Source of the DNA: Nostoc sp. PCC 7107
GTDB taxonomy: Bacteria; Cyanobacteriota; Cyanobacteriia; Cyanobacteriales; Nostocaceae
Assembly: GCF_000316625.1 (NCBI RefSeq)
Contig: NC_019676.1
Location: 5,784,501 to 5,848,500, forward strand
Reading direction: 5' to 3'
Length of the DNA stretch: 64,000 nt
Positions 55,883-64,000 of this stretch are shown here, one piece after another. How positions within the stretch are numbered: position 1 is the first letter of the stretch; each line of letters starts with the position of its first letter. Both the position numbers and the translations under genes were made by a program. The notes beneath the pieces were generated by a model that saw only the letters and a program-made list of their open reading frames with translations, searched no databases and had not been told where the DNA came from.

Positions 55883-56400
55883 TAATCTGGTTTGATTTTG
55901 AGTAGGGAGTAGAAAAGAGTATGATTTTGCTAACTCTGTAACCTCTAACCTTCTATTAAAAAAATCTCTCGCCACTAAATAGCAACGAGAGGATTCAAAT
56001 TTATAGTTCGTCAGGTGATTGGAATAGTATCTTATTTAGTACTTATTTCGGTTATATTTATTCTTCCATTAGATAGAGAAATAATCTAGCTAATTCCTGA
56101 TGTATGTATATACTAATACTGCAAGAAAATACATAATAAATTTAGAATTAAAATCTGAAAGTTAGTTTATAGTACATTCTATAAATTAGCTGAATAACAA
56201 TATCTACTCTTTGAACATTACGTAATTCAACTCATTAGATAAGATGATCAGGTATTGAAAAAGCCCTACTGCTTTTCAAAAGCAAAAGGGCAGACGGTAT
56301 GATGTGAGAAGCAAACTATTGGTTTACTGAAATATAAGTTAGCAAGGAAATGTGACAGTATTATCACATTTATATGAAAATTATGCGATCGCAAATAATT
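55883..56400. other. Gene-poor gap
   Basis: About 520 bp. Weak hairpin at 55966-55991 (CTCTCG/CGAGAG), AT-rich DNA, then a terminator at 56263-56291. No gene. Confidence 0.4.
56263..56291. terminator. Hairpin terminator
   Basis: GCCCT / AGGGC and inner GCTTTT / AAAAGC form a two-part stem. Likely end of the 56401 small gene (minus). Confidence 0.55.
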
Positions 56401-56490
56401 CTAGCTGCGGGCAAAAAATACCGCTGCCAAGACAATTAACCCCAAAAGCGCTAAAGGAACCCAAAGATTAGGCACATCAGACAAACTCAT
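56401..56490 (-). CDS. 29-aa single-pass membrane peptide
   Basis: The frame from an ATG encodes MSLSDVPNLWVPLALLGLIV then LAAVFFARS and stops: 29 residues, one transmembrane helix. It lies divergent to the 56565 fusion gene, ~70 bp apart, with a terminator downstream (56263-56291). Similar in size to photosynthetic small subunits, but no match is recognised. Too short for ORF finders; coding status is inferred from the clean hydrophobic pattern. Confidence 0.45.
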   Translation of the reverse strand: MSLSDVPNLWVPLALLGLIVLAAVFFARS

Positions 56491-56564
56491 CACACAGTAC
56501 TTTTACCATTCCGATCAGGGATAATTCCATTTATACAGCAAGCAGCCTGCATGGATAACGCACA

Positions 56565-59090
56565 ATGACATCACAAGAAACAGTCATTTGGCTACAAGAA
56601 CATACAACTTTAGGAATTCTCTCATCAGCGGCGTTGAATGCGATCGCCCAAGTTTTAGAAGCACGAGTCATATCACAAGGCAGTAATCTGGTTAGCGCAG
56701 GTATTCCCCCAGAAGGGCTTTACATCCTTAAAGACGGTCAAATTGAAAGCGATATCAGTAATAAAAGTAACTTCGCCCTCGCTTGTGGTTTTCTTCCAGG
56801 GGCAGTAATTAACCTGAAAGAACTGCTGTTAGATGAATTAACTCCATCTACAATTGTTGCGCTCACAGAATGCCAAATATGGGTTATCCCAGCTAGTGAA
56901 TTTCGCACCTTAGCCAGCCAATACCCAGAAATTACCCAAGCCTTATCTCGCTCTTTAGCCCAAGAATTAGCCGAAGTCACATCAGCTTTAACTTACGAAC
57001 AAGAACGTTCTGTGGCTTTGCGTCCCTATTTAGTGACTAAAGCGCAACGAGGTATTGTGGGTACGAGTCGCTATGCGGTACGTTTACGCGAACAAATACG
57101 AGAAGCCGCATCTGACCGCAAATCAGTAGAAATCTTCGGCGAACCAGGCTTAGAAAAGGATAATATCGCCGCCCTCATTCACTACGGTTCCCCGAAACGT
57201 CGGGAACCGATTATTAAAATCAATTGTGGCATTCTCCAAACTAGCGGTATAGACTTATTTGGTCGTGCAGGCGGCAAATCAGGCCTGTTGGAATGGTTAG
57301 GAGAAGGCACTTTAGTACTCAACAACATCCAAGAATTGCCCCCCGAATTATTACCAGCAATGGTGCAGTTAATCAAAACAGGCACTTATAACCCTGTAAC
57401 TCGTACTGGCGAACCAACCGCCGCACCCCGTTCCAGTCAAGCCCGGATTTTGATTATTTCGGAAAAAACTCAATCTAAAATTGAACGTTGCGTTGGACGG
57501 GTGATTAAAGTGCCACCAGTGCGCGTGCGAAAAACCGATATTAAAGCACAGGTAGAATATTACATCAGTCTTTATGTGCGATCGCGCGGTCTGTCCAAAC
57601 CCTATGTCACTCCAGAAGCCCTACGCCGCTTGCAGTCCTATGACTTTCCTGGGAATCTGAAGGAATTAAAAAATTTAGTAGAACGAGCAATTATTCAAGC
57701 CGGTACAAGGCAAGAATTAACCGAAGAAATTTTCTGGTCAGCCCAAACCAAGAAAAAAGAATTTCGCGTCAACTTGTTGAATTCCTATCCTGGGTTGCGA
57801 AAGTTCTTACGCAGTGACTGGTGGCCAGACCGGATTAACTATGGCTTGACTGTAGTAGTTTTTCCCATCCTCATTGCGGTGTTATTTGTGGGGCCGCAAA
57901 CACGCGATCGCAATTTTGCTTTAAATTTATTTTGGGCTTGGTGGTGGCCTTTCTTTTTATTGATCTTTCCCTTTTTAGGTCGCGTCTGGTGTAGCGTCTG
58001 TCCTTTCATGATTTACGGCGAAATTACCCAAAAGCTATCTCTGTGGTTATTTCCCCGCCAACTCAAACGCTGGCCGCGAGAAACAGCCGAAAAATGGGGC
58101 GGATGGTTCTTATTTGGCTTATTTACCTTAATTTTCCTTTGGGAAGAACTCTGGCACTTAGAAAATACAGCTTACCTATCTGCTTGTTTGCTGTTGTTAA
58201 TTACCGCCGGGGCAATGATTTTCTCCGCCATCTTTGAACGGCGGTTTTGGTGTCGCTATCTTTGCCCCATTGGCGGAATGAATGGTTTATTTGCCAAACT
58301 CTCTATGACAGAACTACGCGCCCAGCAAGGTATTTGTTCTGCTACCTGCACCACTTATCAATGTTACAAAGGTGGGCCGCAAAAAGGGGAAGGGATGGAA
58401 ACCAATGGCTGTCCATTATATTCCCATCCCGCCCAGTTAGAAGATAACAGAGATTGCGTTTTGTGTATGACTTGTTTAAAAGCCTGTCCCCATCGTTCCG
58501 TTGAATTTAACTTGCGTCCCCCCGGAATAGAACTGTGGACAACTCATGTACCACGCAAATATGAGGTTGCATTATTATTTTTACTCTGGGGTGGTGTATA
58601 TCTGCATCGTTTACCAGAATTGCAGTCATGGTTGGGTCTACAACTGGATTTAACTGATTTTTGGCAGCATTTAGGGTTATCACTCTTAGTTTTAATTATC
58701 CCCGCTGCTGTAACTTGGGTCGGACATGGTTTGATCAAGCTATTCAATTTTCAACGCAAGCCAAAATCATTCACCGAACTTGCATATAGCTACTTACCAT
58801 TGGTGCTAGGCGGAAACTTAGCTCACTACCTACATTTAGGTTTGGCAGAAGGCGGGCGAATTTTACCCGTGACTTTGGCTACTTTTGGATTAAATAGCGA
58901 ACATTTGCCTGTATTAATAGCACATCCAGCAGTTATTGACTTTTTGCAAGGCGCTACTTTAATTTTATCCGTGCTGTTAACTATAGTGTTAACGCAAAAA
59001 ATAGCACGCCAACCGCTGCGATCGCTTTTTTGGCAACATTTAGCAACTATTGGGTTAGCAGCTAGTATGTGGGTATTAATAGTCTTTTAA
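56565..59090 (+). CDS. Fusion: cNMP-binding domain, degenerate sigma54-activator AAA+ domain, NapH-like 4Fe-4S membrane module
   Basis: 841 residues. (1) ~20-130: CRP-type effector fold (ISQGSNLVSAGIPPEGLYIL). (2) ~165-385: sigma54-interaction AAA+ homolog. Walker A is GEPGLEKDN (192-200, normally GExGxGKE), Walker B is GTLVLNNIQELP (248-259, normally FLDEI), no GAFTGA loop, and the sensor-II region is FPGNLKEL. (3) ~425-841: helices with CSVCP (476-480), CRYLCP (563-568), a Cys group near 591-616 and CVLCMTCLKACP (631-642), as in NapH/CcoG proteins. Cyanobacteria lack sigma54, so domain 2 is probably a sensor or scaffold. Signal-gated electron transfer is an inference. Confidence 0.85.
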   Translation: MTSQETVIWLQEHTTLGILSSAALNAIAQVLEARVISQGSNLVSAGIPPEGLYILKDGQIESDISNKSNFALACGFLPGAVINLKELLLDELTPSTIVALTECQIWVIPASEFRTLASQYPEITQALSRSLAQELAEVTSALTYEQERSVALRPYLVTKAQRGIVGTSRYAVRLREQIREAASDRKSVEIFGEPGLEKDNIAALIHYGSPKRREPIIKINCGILQTSGIDLFGRAGGKSGLLEWLGEGTLVLNNIQELPPELLPAMVQLIKTGTYNPVTRTGEPTAAPRSSQARILIISEKTQSKIERCVGRVIKVPPVRVRKTDIKAQVEYYISLYVRSRGLSKPYVTPEALRRLQSYDFPGNLKELKNLVERAIIQAGTRQELTEEIFWSAQTKKKEFRVNLLNSYPGLRKFLRSDWWPDRINYGLTVVVFPILIAVLFVGPQTRDRNFALNLFWAWWWPFFLLIFPFLGRVWCSVCPFMIYGEITQKLSLWLFPRQLKRWPRETAEKWGGWFLFGLFTLIFLWEELWHLENTAYLSACLLLLITAGAMIFSAIFERRFWCRYLCPIGGMNGLFAKLSMTELRAQQGICSATCTTYQCYKGGPQKGEGMETNGCPLYSHPAQLEDNRDCVLCMTCLKACPHRSVEFNLRPPGIELWTTHVPRKYEVALLFLLWGGVYLHRLPELQSWLGLQLDLTDFWQHLGLSLLVLIIPAAVTWVGHGLIKLFNFQRKPKSFTELAYSYLPLVLGGNLAHYLHLGLAEGGRILPVTLATFGLNSEHLPVLIAHPAVIDFLQGATLILSVLLTIVLTQKIARQPLRSLFWQHLATIGLAASMWVLIVF

Positions 59091-59257
59091 CTAGAATCAC
59101 TTTATACATTCAATACCTAAAATTTAAAATCCGCCATTGAATTCAAAGATTGGATAAATTTTGAGTACGAAGTTTATTACTGCTTCAATTTTTGTTTATA
59201 TTATCACTCAGTATAGATGTAGCTAGATCTCGATATCCTCATCAACTGTAACTTCTT

Positions 59258-59968
59258 ATGATGTCAATACCTACTGTTAATCCTCAAGCAGGAGGTTATG
59301 CTGTAGATGCTTTAGCTCTTGCTAATCAACGTCCAGCAGCTAATTTTGTCAAACAGCCCTTACACAGATCAACCTCAAGCATCATAAAAAGATTAATAGA
59401 CATTTTAGGAGCTATTGTTGGACTAATTATCACAGCTATTGTGGCAATTCCTATAGGAATTATCACCAAAATCACTAATCCCGGGCCAATATTTTATTCC
59501 CAAATTCGCTGCGGTATCAACGGCAAACCTTTTCGTATTTGGAAGTTCCGTTCTATGGTGGTAAATGCCGAGCAAATCAAGCATCTGGTAAAAAATCAAG
59601 CTCAAGGTCACATATTTAAAGCTGTTGATGACCCTCGCATCACTCCCATAGGTAAATTCTTGCGTCGTACTAGCTTAGATGAATTTCCCCAGTTTTGGAA
59701 TGTTTTCAAGGGAGAAATGAGCTTGGTTGGGACGCGCCCCCCAACGCCTGATGAAGTAATACACTATGCACCGCATCACTGGGAAAGGTTAAAAGTTAAG
59801 CCAGGTATGACGGGAGAATGGCAAGTTAATGGACGTTCCAGCATCAAAGATTTTGAAACGATTGTAAAAATGGACGTTGATTATCAACGCAAGTGGTCGG
59901 TAGTTTATGACCTGATGCTGATATTTAAAACCATCTGGGTGGTATTGAATAAGAGTGGCGCTTGTTAG
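59258..59968 (+). CDS. Bacterial sugar transferase (initiating glycosyl-phosphate transferase)
   Basis: 236 residues. Contains a membrane helix (LIDILGAIVGLIITAIVAI) and the catalytic block KFRSMVVNAEQ, DPRITPIGKFLRRTSLDEFP, GEMSLVGTRPPTPDEV and PGMTGEWQVNGRS. It transfers a sugar-phosphate onto undecaprenyl phosphate, starting exopolysaccharide or envelope glycan synthesis, at the membrane. HepC of Anabaena is one such protein, but assignment to heterocyst polysaccharide is not shown here. Converges with an ABC permease gene 6 bp away. ATG 59258 or 59261. Confidence 0.9.
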   Translation: MMSIPTVNPQAGGYAVDALALANQRPAANFVKQPLHRSTSSIIKRLIDILGAIVGLIITAIVAIPIGIITKITNPGPIFYSQIRCGINGKPFRIWKFRSMVVNAEQIKHLVKNQAQGHIFKAVDDPRITPIGKFLRRTSLDEFPQFWNVFKGEMSLVGTRPPTPDEVIHYAPHHWERLKVKPGMTGEWQVNGRSSIKDFETIVKMDVDYQRKWSVVYDLMLIFKTIWVVLNKSGAC

Positions 59969-59974
59969 TTAAAA

Positions 59975-60814
59975 TTAACCTTTCACACCACTACCTGTTT
60001 CAGTCGGTACGATGTAGCGTTGTAAAAACAGAAATAATATTAGTACTGGGGCGATGGAAATTATCGAACCAGCAGCTACTAAGCGCCAGTCTAACGAAAA
60101 AGTACCCGCTAATTTTGCCACGCCTAAAGGTAATGTGTAGAGTTTCTCGTCTTGAATGACAATTAACGGCCAGAGAAAATCACTCCAAGAACCAATAAAG
60201 ACGAAAATTGCCAGAGTAACCAATGCAGGACGAATCGCTGGTAACATAATGTGCCACCACAAGCCTAACTCTGAACTACCATCCATCCGCGCCGCTTCTT
60301 CGATTTCTTTGGGTACACCTATAAAAGCTTGTCGCAGTAAAAAAATGCCAAAAGCCGAGGCTAAACTAGGAAACATCATTCCCCAATAGGTGTTTACTAA
60401 ACCTAATTGGACTGTCAAAATATACAGGGGAATCATCACAATCTGAAAGGGAATCATGATTGTTGAGACGATCGCAATAAATATCCAGTCTCTCCCTGGA
60501 AATGATAGTCTGGCTAATGGGTAAGCAGCTAAAGCACAAAATAATAAATTCAAACCAACAGTCAGTAGAGAAACCAACGTACTGTTATATAAATATTGGG
60601 CAAATGGTAAAGATTGCCACACCGTAGCAAAGTTACCCAGTGTCGGTTGGCTGGGGAGTAATTGTGGCGGCGACTGTAATATATTTTCGGTGGGTGACTT
60701 CAACGCTGTACTAATTAACCAGAGTAAAGGAAATAGCGTGATAAGTGCGATCGCTCCTAATAAACTATAGGTAATCAAAATTTGCCAGCGCGAGTTTTTT
60801 AGTTGTAGCTTCAT
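59975..60814 (-). CDS. Carbohydrate ABC transporter permease (MalG-like)
   Basis: 279 residues with six transmembrane helices. The EAA loop reads EEAARMDGSSELGLWWHIML (~190), followed by PAIRPALVTLAIFVFIGSW, the coupling motif for the ATPase in the MalFGK class. It forms half of the channel for sugar import. The partner permease, binding protein and ATPase are not in the window. Hairpin at 60854 precedes its start. Confidence 0.9.
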   Translation of the reverse strand: MKLQLKNSRWQILITYSLLGAIALITLFPLLWLISTALKSPTENILQSPPQLLPSQPTLGNFATVWQSLPFAQYLYNSTLVSLLTVGLNLLFCALAAYPLARLSFPGRDWIFIAIVSTIMIPFQIVMIPLYILTVQLGLVNTYWGMMFPSLASAFGIFLLRQAFIGVPKEIEEAARMDGSSELGLWWHIMLPAIRPALVTLAIFVFIGSWSDFLWPLIVIQDEKLYTLPLGVAKLAGTFSLDWRLVAAGSIISIAPVLILFLFLQRYIVPTETGSGVKG

Positions 60815-60853
60815 AAAATTTTCCTTACCTCTTGATAATTTAGGCTATTTAAG

Positions 60854-60876
60854 CCCCTCTCCGACGCGGAGAGGGG
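60854..60876. terminator. Hairpin (repeat-like) between genes
   Basis: CCCCTCTCC-gacgc-GGAGAGGGG, followed by GGTGGGGAG. A form common in cyanobacterial intergenic DNA; could act as terminator or repeat element. Confidence 0.5.
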
Positions 60877-60907
60877 GTGGGGAGAGGTTCATAGAACAAA
60901 GTGTATT

Positions 60908-61483
60908 TTAAGGATAAATAAGGAATTTAGTTTCTGTCGCAATCGCTTGTAACGGTTTATCCCAAGTTTCTACAGGTAGTTGCGGCAAGTAAGCAAAATC
61001 AAATACTATACCTACAGTTGATTTATTTGCCCATTCAGGAGAACTGAGTAAGCGGTCATAATATCCACCGCCATAGCCCAAGCGATATCCTTGGCGATCG
61101 CAAGCTACACTAGGCACAAGAATTAAATTTACTTCACTAGGGTCTATAGTTGGCGCATCGGGATATGGTTCACTAATACCATAGTTGTTAATTTGCAGTG
61201 AGTCTCCAGATTGCCAAACATGCCAAGATAGGGAATTACCAACGCAGCGCGGAAATCCCCATTGATATTGAGTATTTGCAAATAAGGGACTTAAATCAGG
61301 TTCTTGGCGAAAGCTAAAATAAGCAAGTATTGTCTTTGCGTCATCAGAGTGAATCAAAGTTTGTAGTGTTGTACAGATGCGATCACTTTTTTCTCTCCAT
61401 TCTGCAACAGACATCAATTGCCGTTTTTTCAGCAGTGTACGACGTAACTTAACTTTATCTAATTGAATATCAACTTCACACAT
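60908..61483 (-). CDS. 5-formyltetrahydrofolate cyclo-ligase
   Basis: 191 residues from ATG 61483 (MCEVDIQLDKVKLRRTLL); the upstream TTG (61501) is less likely. ATP-dependent conversion of 5-formyl-THF to methenyl-THF. The family motif LGYGGGYYDRLLSSP (~160) is complete, with an earlier KRQLMSVAEWREKS helix. Converging/adjacent to the ankyrin gene on the same strand. Confidence 0.9.
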   Translation of the reverse strand: MCEVDIQLDKVKLRRTLLKKRQLMSVAEWREKSDRICTTLQTLIHSDDAKTILAYFSFRQEPDLSPLFANTQYQWGFPRCVGNSLSWHVWQSGDSLQINNYGISEPYPDAPTIDPSEVNLILVPSVACDRQGYRLGYGGGYYDRLLSSPEWANKSTVGIVFDFAYLPQLPVETWDKPLQAIATETKFLIYP

Positions 61484-61573
61484 AGAAAGTTCTTTTAACA
61501 AATAAATACTGCTGCCACATTACAAAGTTTCAATACTTGTAGGAACAGAATGAAACGTCCTAAAACAAATTTA

Positions 61574-62152
61574 TCAATGTGCTTGTTGGCGTTCACGCTT
61601 TTTCCTAGCTTTAGCCCCTGCGCCTTCAATAGCTTCTTTAAGAGCAGCTTCTTTTTCATTAACTGAGTTATATATAGCAAGGTATTCAACAACTTCTATG
61701 TAACCATTTCGTGCAGCATAGAAAATGGGTTTATTTTCGTAGGAATCGATAACATTTGGGTTAGCTCCAGCTTTGACTAGTAACTCTACAGCTTTCAAAT
61801 GACCACGACTTGCAGCTTCAAATAAAGGAGTCCAACCATCTTCATGAACGAAATTAACACTAGCGCCTGTATTAATCAAAATAGATATGATTTCATAATT
61901 GCCATTAGCGGCTGCTAAATGTAAAGGGGAAGAGACACTAATAGAGTTCGCACTTACTCCGCTATTCACTAGAAGAGAAACAACAGTTATCTTATTCAGG
62001 TGAGCAGCTAATTCTAATGGAGTCATACCCCACTTATCATCAGTCGATTCGAGATCCATACCTGAGTTTACTATTAGTTCAATCTTTTGAGTATCATCGG
62101 ACTCTATCAATTGATGCAGCGTAATATACTTTCGTTCTGGAAAATTGGACAA
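61574..62152 (-). CDS. Ankyrin-repeat protein
   Basis: 192 residues, four or more ankyrin units: GMTPLELAAHLNKITVVSLL, SPLHLAAANGNYEIISILI, GWTPLFEAASRGHLKAVELL and KPIFYAARNGYIEVVEYL. Basic C-terminal tail (GAKARKKRERQQ). A protein-protein interaction module of unknown partner. No signal peptide. About 90 bp before the 5-formyl-THF ligase start, same strand, possible operon. Confidence 0.9.
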   Translation of the reverse strand: MSNFPERKYITLHQLIESDDTQKIELIVNSGMDLESTDDKWGMTPLELAAHLNKITVVSLLVNSGVSANSISVSSPLHLAAANGNYEIISILINTGASVNFVHEDGWTPLFEAASRGHLKAVELLVKAGANPNVIDSYENKPIFYAARNGYIEVVEYLAIYNSVNEKEAALKEAIEGAGAKARKKRERQQAH

Positions 62153-62184
62153 CTGGGATTTCCTCTCACATAAATTATGAAATA

Positions 62185-62217
62185 AAATACCCGACTTTTC
62201 AAAAAAGCCGGGTATTT
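62185..62217 (-). terminator. Terminator of the gmd-fcl operon
   Basis: AAATACCCG (62185-62193) pairs with CGGGTATTT (62209-62217), with inner CTTTT/AAAAG pairing. Lies just after the fcl stop. Confidence 0.7.
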
Positions 62218-62248
62218 GAACTTCTGCATTACAACGTCTATAAATATC

Positions 62249-63193
62249 CTATGCAGCGTTTTGACGATACCAATCAATGGTATTTTTCAGCCCTTCCCTA
62301 AAGCCAACTTGTGCAGTAAAGCCAAAAGCTTCCTTGGCGCGTTCTGTATCTAAACATCTGCGGGGTTGACCATTGGGTTTGTCAGTTTCCCAAACAATTT
62401 CGCCGTCAAATTCCATCAATTCGCAAATCAGGGTAATCAAATCACGGATGGTAATTTCATAACCAGTACCTAAGTTCACTGGTTCCGATTCATTGTAAAA
62501 TTGAGTCCCCATGACAATTCCCCGCGCTGCATCTTCAGAATAGAGAAACTCGCGGGTAGGACTACCATCACCCCAAACCGGAAGTTGTTTATCTCCGTTA
62601 ATTTGGGCTTCGTGAACTTTGCGAATTAAGGCGGGAATTACGTGAGAACTTCTGGGGTCAAAGTTATCTTCTGGCCCGTATAAGTTTACAGGTAGAAGAT
62701 AAATCCCATTGAATCCGTATTGCTGACGGTAAGATTGCAACTGAACCAACAGCGCCTTCTTCGCCACACCGTAGGGTGCGTTAGTTTCTTCTGGGTAGCC
62801 ATTCCAAAGGTCATCTTCTTTAAATGGCACTGGTGTAAATTTAGGGTATGCACAGATTGTACCCACACAAACGAATTTTTCTACTCCAGCTTGATGGGCA
62901 GCATGAATTAGCTGGGTTCCCATAATTAAGTTGTCGTAGAATAACTCTGCTGGCTTTTCGCGGTTGAGACCAATCCCACCGACGTGAGCCGCTAGGTGGA
63001 TAATGATATCTTGTTGGTCAACTGCACGTTGACAGTTTTCCCAAATACGGATATCATATTCACGCGATCGCGGTACTGTAATTTTCGCATTATCAGCCCC
63101 AGCCTTACACAGCTGATCTATTACCTGGCGACCGAGGAATCCCGCCCCACCTGTGACGAGAATCCTTTTGTTTTTGAGTTCTAAGGCGGTCAT
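62249..63193 (-). CDS. fcl: GDP-L-fucose synthase (epimerase/reductase)
   Basis: 314 residues. Extended SDR: NAD(P) motif [15 protein letters not shown] at the start, catalytic YGVAKKALL (Tyr/Lys), and [20 protein letters not shown], the signature of GDP-fucose synthases. Converts GDP-4-keto-6-deoxymannose to GDP-L-fucose with NADPH. The gene follows gmd by 23 bp on the same strand, so they form an operon for GDP-fucose, probably used in surface polysaccharides. Confidence 0.94.
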   Translation of the reverse strand: MTALELKNKRILVTGGAGFLGRQVIDQLCKAGADNAKITVPRSREYDIRIWENCQRAVDQQDIIIHLAAHVGGIGLNREKPAELFYDNLIMGTQLIHAAHQAGVEKFVCVGTICAYPKFTPVPFKEDDLWNGYPEETNAPYGVAKKALLVQLQSYRQQYGFNGIYLLPVNLYGPEDNFDPRSSHVIPALIRKVHEAQINGDKQLPVWGDGSPTREFLYSEDAARGIVMGTQFYNESEPVNLGTGYEITIRDLITLICELMEFDGEIVWETDKPNGQPRRCLDTERAKEAFGFTAQVGFREGLKNTIDWYRQNAA

Positions 63194-63216
63194 ATTTTTA
63201 TCCTCAGAGGTGTAAA

Positions 63217-64000
63217 TCAGAAGTGTAGAGCGCCCAATTCTTGACGAATAGTAGCAATATCTACAGGCATTGATGAACCATTGCCATTGGGTGAAGTGTG
63301 ACCCAATGCTTGTAAATCTGCTTCCACCATGAGGGAGACTAATCCTTCAAAGGTAACTGAAGGTTCCCAACCTAACTTTTGTTTTGCCTTAGTAGGATCA
63401 CCAATCAATAAGTCTACTTCGGCGGGACGCAGGTAGCGATCGTCAAACTCTATGTAATCTTGCCAATTAAGATTTACGTAACCAAACGCCAACTCCAAAA
63501 ATTCTTTTACTGAGTGGGTTTCACCAGTAGCAATTACGTAATCATCTGGCTGGTCTTTTTGTAACATCAACCACATGGCTCGGACGTAATCTTTTGCGTA
63601 ACCCCAATCTCGTTTAGCATCGAGATTACCCATGTACAGATTTTTCTGTTTACCAGCAACAATTCTCGCTACTGCTCTGGTAATTTTGCGGGTAACAAAA
63701 GTTTCTCCACGGCGTGGAGACTCGTGGTTAAACAAAATACCGTTACAAGCAAACAAATTGTAAGATTCGCGGTAATTTACTGTTTGCCAGTGAGCGTAAA
63801 CTTTTGCACAAGCGTAAGGACTGCGAGGATAGAATGGCGTTGTTTCGCTTTGCGGTACTGCTTGGACTAAACCATACATTTCGGAAGAACCAGCTTGATA
63901 GAACCGGACTTCAGTACCAGTGCGTTGCTGATAATCTCGAATAGCTTCTAATAGACGCAGTGTACCCATACCCACTGCATCAACTGTATACTCTGGTGAA
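63217..64000 (-). CDS. gmd: GDP-mannose 4,6-dehydratase (5' end outside window)
   Basis: At least 260 residues; the frame runs through the right edge ([15 protein letters not shown]), so the N-terminal dinucleotide motif is outside. Catalytic SSEMYG, and [15 protein letters not shown] (Tyr-x3-Lys) are seen, then [16 protein letters not shown] and [20 protein letters not shown], both diagnostic for gmd. It forms GDP-4-keto-6-deoxymannose for fcl. Extra C-terminal ~25 residues after the usual end are polar. Confidence 0.94.
   Translation of the reverse strand, partial: SPEYTVDAVGMGTLRLLEAIRDYQQRTGTEVRFYQAGSSEMYGLVQAVPQSETTPFYPRSPYACAKVYAHWQTVNYRESYNLFACNGILFNHESPRRGETFVTRKITRAVARIVAGKQKNLYMGNLDAKRDWGYAKDYVRAMWLMLQKDQPDDYVIATGETHSVKEFLELAFGYVNLNWQDYIEFDDRYLRPAEVDLLIGDPTKAKQKLGWEPSVTFEGLVSLMVEADLQALGHTSPNGNGSSMPVDIATIRQELGALHF

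Overview
The window looks like chromosome of a filamentous, probably heterocystous (Nostoc/Anabaena/Calothrix-type) cyanobacterium. The supporting signs are frequent GCGATCGC (HIP1) octamers, moderate-to-low GC, a PsbQ lipoprotein, HemJ, a CrtW carotenoid ketolase, a cyanobacterial P450, a PEP-CTERM protein, a large Ser/Thr kinase, and a 37-bp CRISPR repeat ending in ATTGAAAC. Species is not assigned; no database was searched.

Positions 1-16.6 kb are an accessory region. It starts inside a phage tail tape-measure gene that carries embedded M23-like and RlpA-like wall-hydrolase domains, followed by one lambda-gpM-like minor tail gene. Then come scattered small genes: a nuclease-fold/TPR fusion, small unknowns, a cysteine-rich 52-aa protein, two ribbon-helix-helix (RHH) type proteins and a PEP-CTERM protein. 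A seven-gene minus-strand operon (15879 down to 10757) follows: ParM-like actin, ParR-like adaptor, three small proteins (one frameshifted), a membrane protein and a VirD4/FtsK-like ATPase. The region ends at a tRNA-Ser(CGA) gene, a common integration site, so 1-16.6 kb may be the remains of an integrated phage-plasmid or similar element. No integrase and no second att site are visible.

Positions 16.6-26.2 kb are mostly core genes: Ser/Thr kinase, argS, an HD hydrolase, a P450, and a ParA ATPase overlapping a coiled-coil partner that resembles McdAB or plasmid partition pairs. A secreted protein of uncertain origin follows. Positions 26.3-32.3 kb hold a surface/secretion cluster: a two-partner-secretion haemagglutinin-type exoprotein, an RTX protein with a possible muramidase-like head, and a lipoprotein. 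An array of 21 CRISPR repeats (32607-34097) has no cas genes in the window.

Positions 34-64 kb carry VOC, CrtW, a DUF4870-like membrane protein, a site-2 protease with CBS domains, and a possible metal-binding helical protein after a 1.7-kb gene-poor stretch. These are followed by an Fe-S aldo/keto reductase, a bifunctional nuclease, ribE, an M23 peptidase, birA, pgeF, an AraC regulator, DCC and Uma2 proteins, psbQ, a glycine-oxidase-like flavoenzyme, an alpha/beta hydrolase lacking its nucleophile, and hemJ. Next is an 841-aa fusion of a cyclic-nucleotide-binding fold, a degenerate sigma54-activator AAA+ domain and a NapH-like 4Fe-4S membrane module. The end holds surface-sugar genes (sugar transferase, ABC permease, fcl, gmd). 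Gene-poor gaps contain dispersed palindromic repeats typical of such genomes.

The strongest leads for something undescribed are the 841-aa fusion at 56565, the ParM/ParR-membrane-ATPase operon with its CTGTC iterons and paired palindromic operators, and the nuclease-TPR fusion at 5299.
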